Below are positions 63,022-64,000 of a stretch of DNA of 64,000 nucleotides, in pieces; within the stretch, counting starts at the first letter, position 1; every line of letters begins with the position of its first letter. Both the position numbers and the translations under genes were made by a program. The notes under the pieces are model-generated. The model did not search any database, was not told the DNA's origin, and worked only from the letters and a program-made list of their open reading frames with translations. Source of the DNA: HdN1 sp964473645 (GTDB taxonomy: Bacteria; Pseudomonadota; Gammaproteobacteria; Pseudomonadales; Ketobacteraceae); assembly GCA_964473645.1 (NCBI GenBank), contig CAYYPW010000012.1:62001-126000 (forward strand). Direction: 5' to 3'.

Positions 63022-64000
63022 ATGAAGCGCGCACTCAAAGCCTGCCTGTCAGCGATGAAACAGGCCGAAAATTACAAAGCATGGAGCGATGCAGCCAAAG
63101 AATACGATCGTCTTTCCGGTAACGACGAATGGAAGGAAGACGACGCATCGCCTCATTACGATTACAAAATGATCCGGTTGCGCCTTAACGAATTACGCGC
63201 CGCCCGCGAGCGTGGCGATGTATTGCAAACCGTGTTCTACATCAACGAGGGCCTGCACGGAAACCTCGGCCGTATCGCCAACTCGGCACTATATGATCGT
63301 TGCTTCTTCGGCACCAAGGCGTTGATCAAGGATTACCTCGATGAAGTCTGTGCCAGCCTGACCTGGTTGGCGGACTATGATCAGCCCAACTTCACCTTCG
63401 CGCAAAAGCTCGAATTCTTCGAAAGAACCATCGCCGCCTTCGGCCAGTCCTCGCTCATGCTCAGCGGCGGCGCTGCCCTGGGCCTGTTCCATATGGGCGT
63501 GCTCAAAGCCATGTGGGATGAAGGCCTGCTACCCAAAGTGGTATCGGGCTCTAGTGCCGGTTCCATTATGGCGTCGGTGCTGGGAACTCACACCGACGAG
63601 GAACTCAAACAAATTTTCGACCCCGAGTACCTGTATGTCGAAGCCTTCCGCACCGTCGGCTGGCGCGGCACCTTGAAGGGGCAGGGGATACTCGATCCAG
63701 CCCAGCTCGAGCTATGTCTTGAGCGCAACGTAAAAGACCTCACCTTCGAGGAAGCTTACGAATTGACCGGGCGTCAAATCAACATTACCGTTTCGCCCGC
63801 CGATCCCCATCAAGAATCACGTCTGCTCAACGCGCTCACCTCACCGCACGTATTGATCAGAAAGGCGTCGTTGGCATCCTGTGCCATTCCCTATGTGTAT
63901 CCTCCTGTGATGTTGTGGGCGAAGAATATGTATGGCGAAAAAGTGCCTTATATTCCCTCCCGCCAATGGGTTGATGGCTCGATTAAGAACGACCTGCCAT
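63022..64000 (+). CDS. Patatin-like phospholipase with DUF3336 (partial)
   Basis: The frame is open from ATG 63022 to the window end, giving at least 326 residues. The first part (about 1-135) is a DUF3336-type helical domain (ANSALYDRCFFGTKALI). The patatin domain follows, with the oxyanion loop SGGAALGLFHMG and the nucleophile elbow GSSAG at about residue 175. The catalytic Asp probably lies in VDGSIKND at the edge. Such proteins hydrolyse membrane or storage lipids (yeast Tgl-type relatives). Confidence 0.9.
   Translation, partial: MKRALKACLSAMKQAENYKAWSDAAKEYDRLSGNDEWKEDDASPHYDYKMIRLRLNELRAARERGDVLQTVFYINEGLHGNLGRIANSALYDRCFFGTKALIKDYLDEVCASLTWLADYDQPNFTFAQKLEFFERTIAAFGQSSLMLSGGAALGLFHMGVLKAMWDEGLLPKVVSGSSAGSIMASVLGTHTDEELKQIFDPEYLYVEAFRTVGWRGTLKGQGILDPAQLELCLERNVKDLTFEEAYELTGRQINITVSPADPHQESRLLNALTSPHVLIRKASLASCAIPYVYPPVMLWAKNMYGEKVPYIPSRQWVDGSIKNDLP

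Overview
The window is chromosomal DNA of a Gram-negative bacterium, most likely a gammaproteobacterium and perhaps close to Cellvibrionales/Spongiibacteraceae (low confidence on family). The grounds are hemL, thiD and thiE, an iron-sulfur type CysH, two RND efflux systems, TonB/ExbB/ExbD with a TonB-dependent receptor, and a general porin. No rRNA, tRNA, CRISPR array, phage or transposase gene was seen.

Layout. 0-3.3 kb: the end of a GntR regulator, an APS/fumarate-reductase-like flavoprotein, a two-cluster ferredoxin and a HEAT-repeat protein. 3.3-5.1 kb: a glutamine amidotransferase and a degenerate EAL protein. 5.5-8.3 kb: DsbD and a periplasmic redoxin. 8.3-14.2 kb: a three-gene RND efflux operon. 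14.6-28.4 kb: a sulfate-binding protein, an SMP-30 protein, a TonB-dependent receptor, cytochromes c' and b561, a rhodanese-like protein without its cysteine, DUF6644/DUF6152-type envelope proteins, and tonB-exbB-exbD. 28.7-34.3 kb: a Family 2A encapsulin operon (rhodanese, serine acetyltransferase, encapsulin shell, cysteine desulfurase cargo) behind a sigma54 activator gene. 34.8-42.6 kb: an MBL-fold lipoprotein, then cytochrome c', cytochrome b561, DUF1549/DUF1553, DUF1501 and a further cytochrome c'. 43.0-47.5 kb: a second HEAT protein, a second sulfate-binding protein, a porin and a PF10118 protein. 48-64 kb: mostly housekeeping genes (hemL, RND pump, cysH, dedA, thiE, thiD, thioesterase, patatin) plus a large repeat-bearing lipoprotein and a beta-barrel.

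The first 47 kb read as one sulfur-acquisition island. Its parts are two sulfate-binding proteins, APS-reductase-like genes, cysteine biosynthesis and desulfuration inside a protein nanocompartment, rhodanese domains, periplasmic thiol and haem redox proteins, and TonB-dependent import. The main new observation is that eleven promoter regions in this island carry a sigma54 (-24/-12) element close to TTGGCATG-N4-TTGCW with exact GG-N10-GC spacing, each pointing at a gene of the island. A sigma54 activator without a sensor domain, resembling SfnR/PspF in architecture, is encoded directly upstream of the encapsulin operon and is the obvious candidate controller. A second recurring pattern is short tandem repeats of 12-19 bp next to stop codons in at least six intergenic regions.
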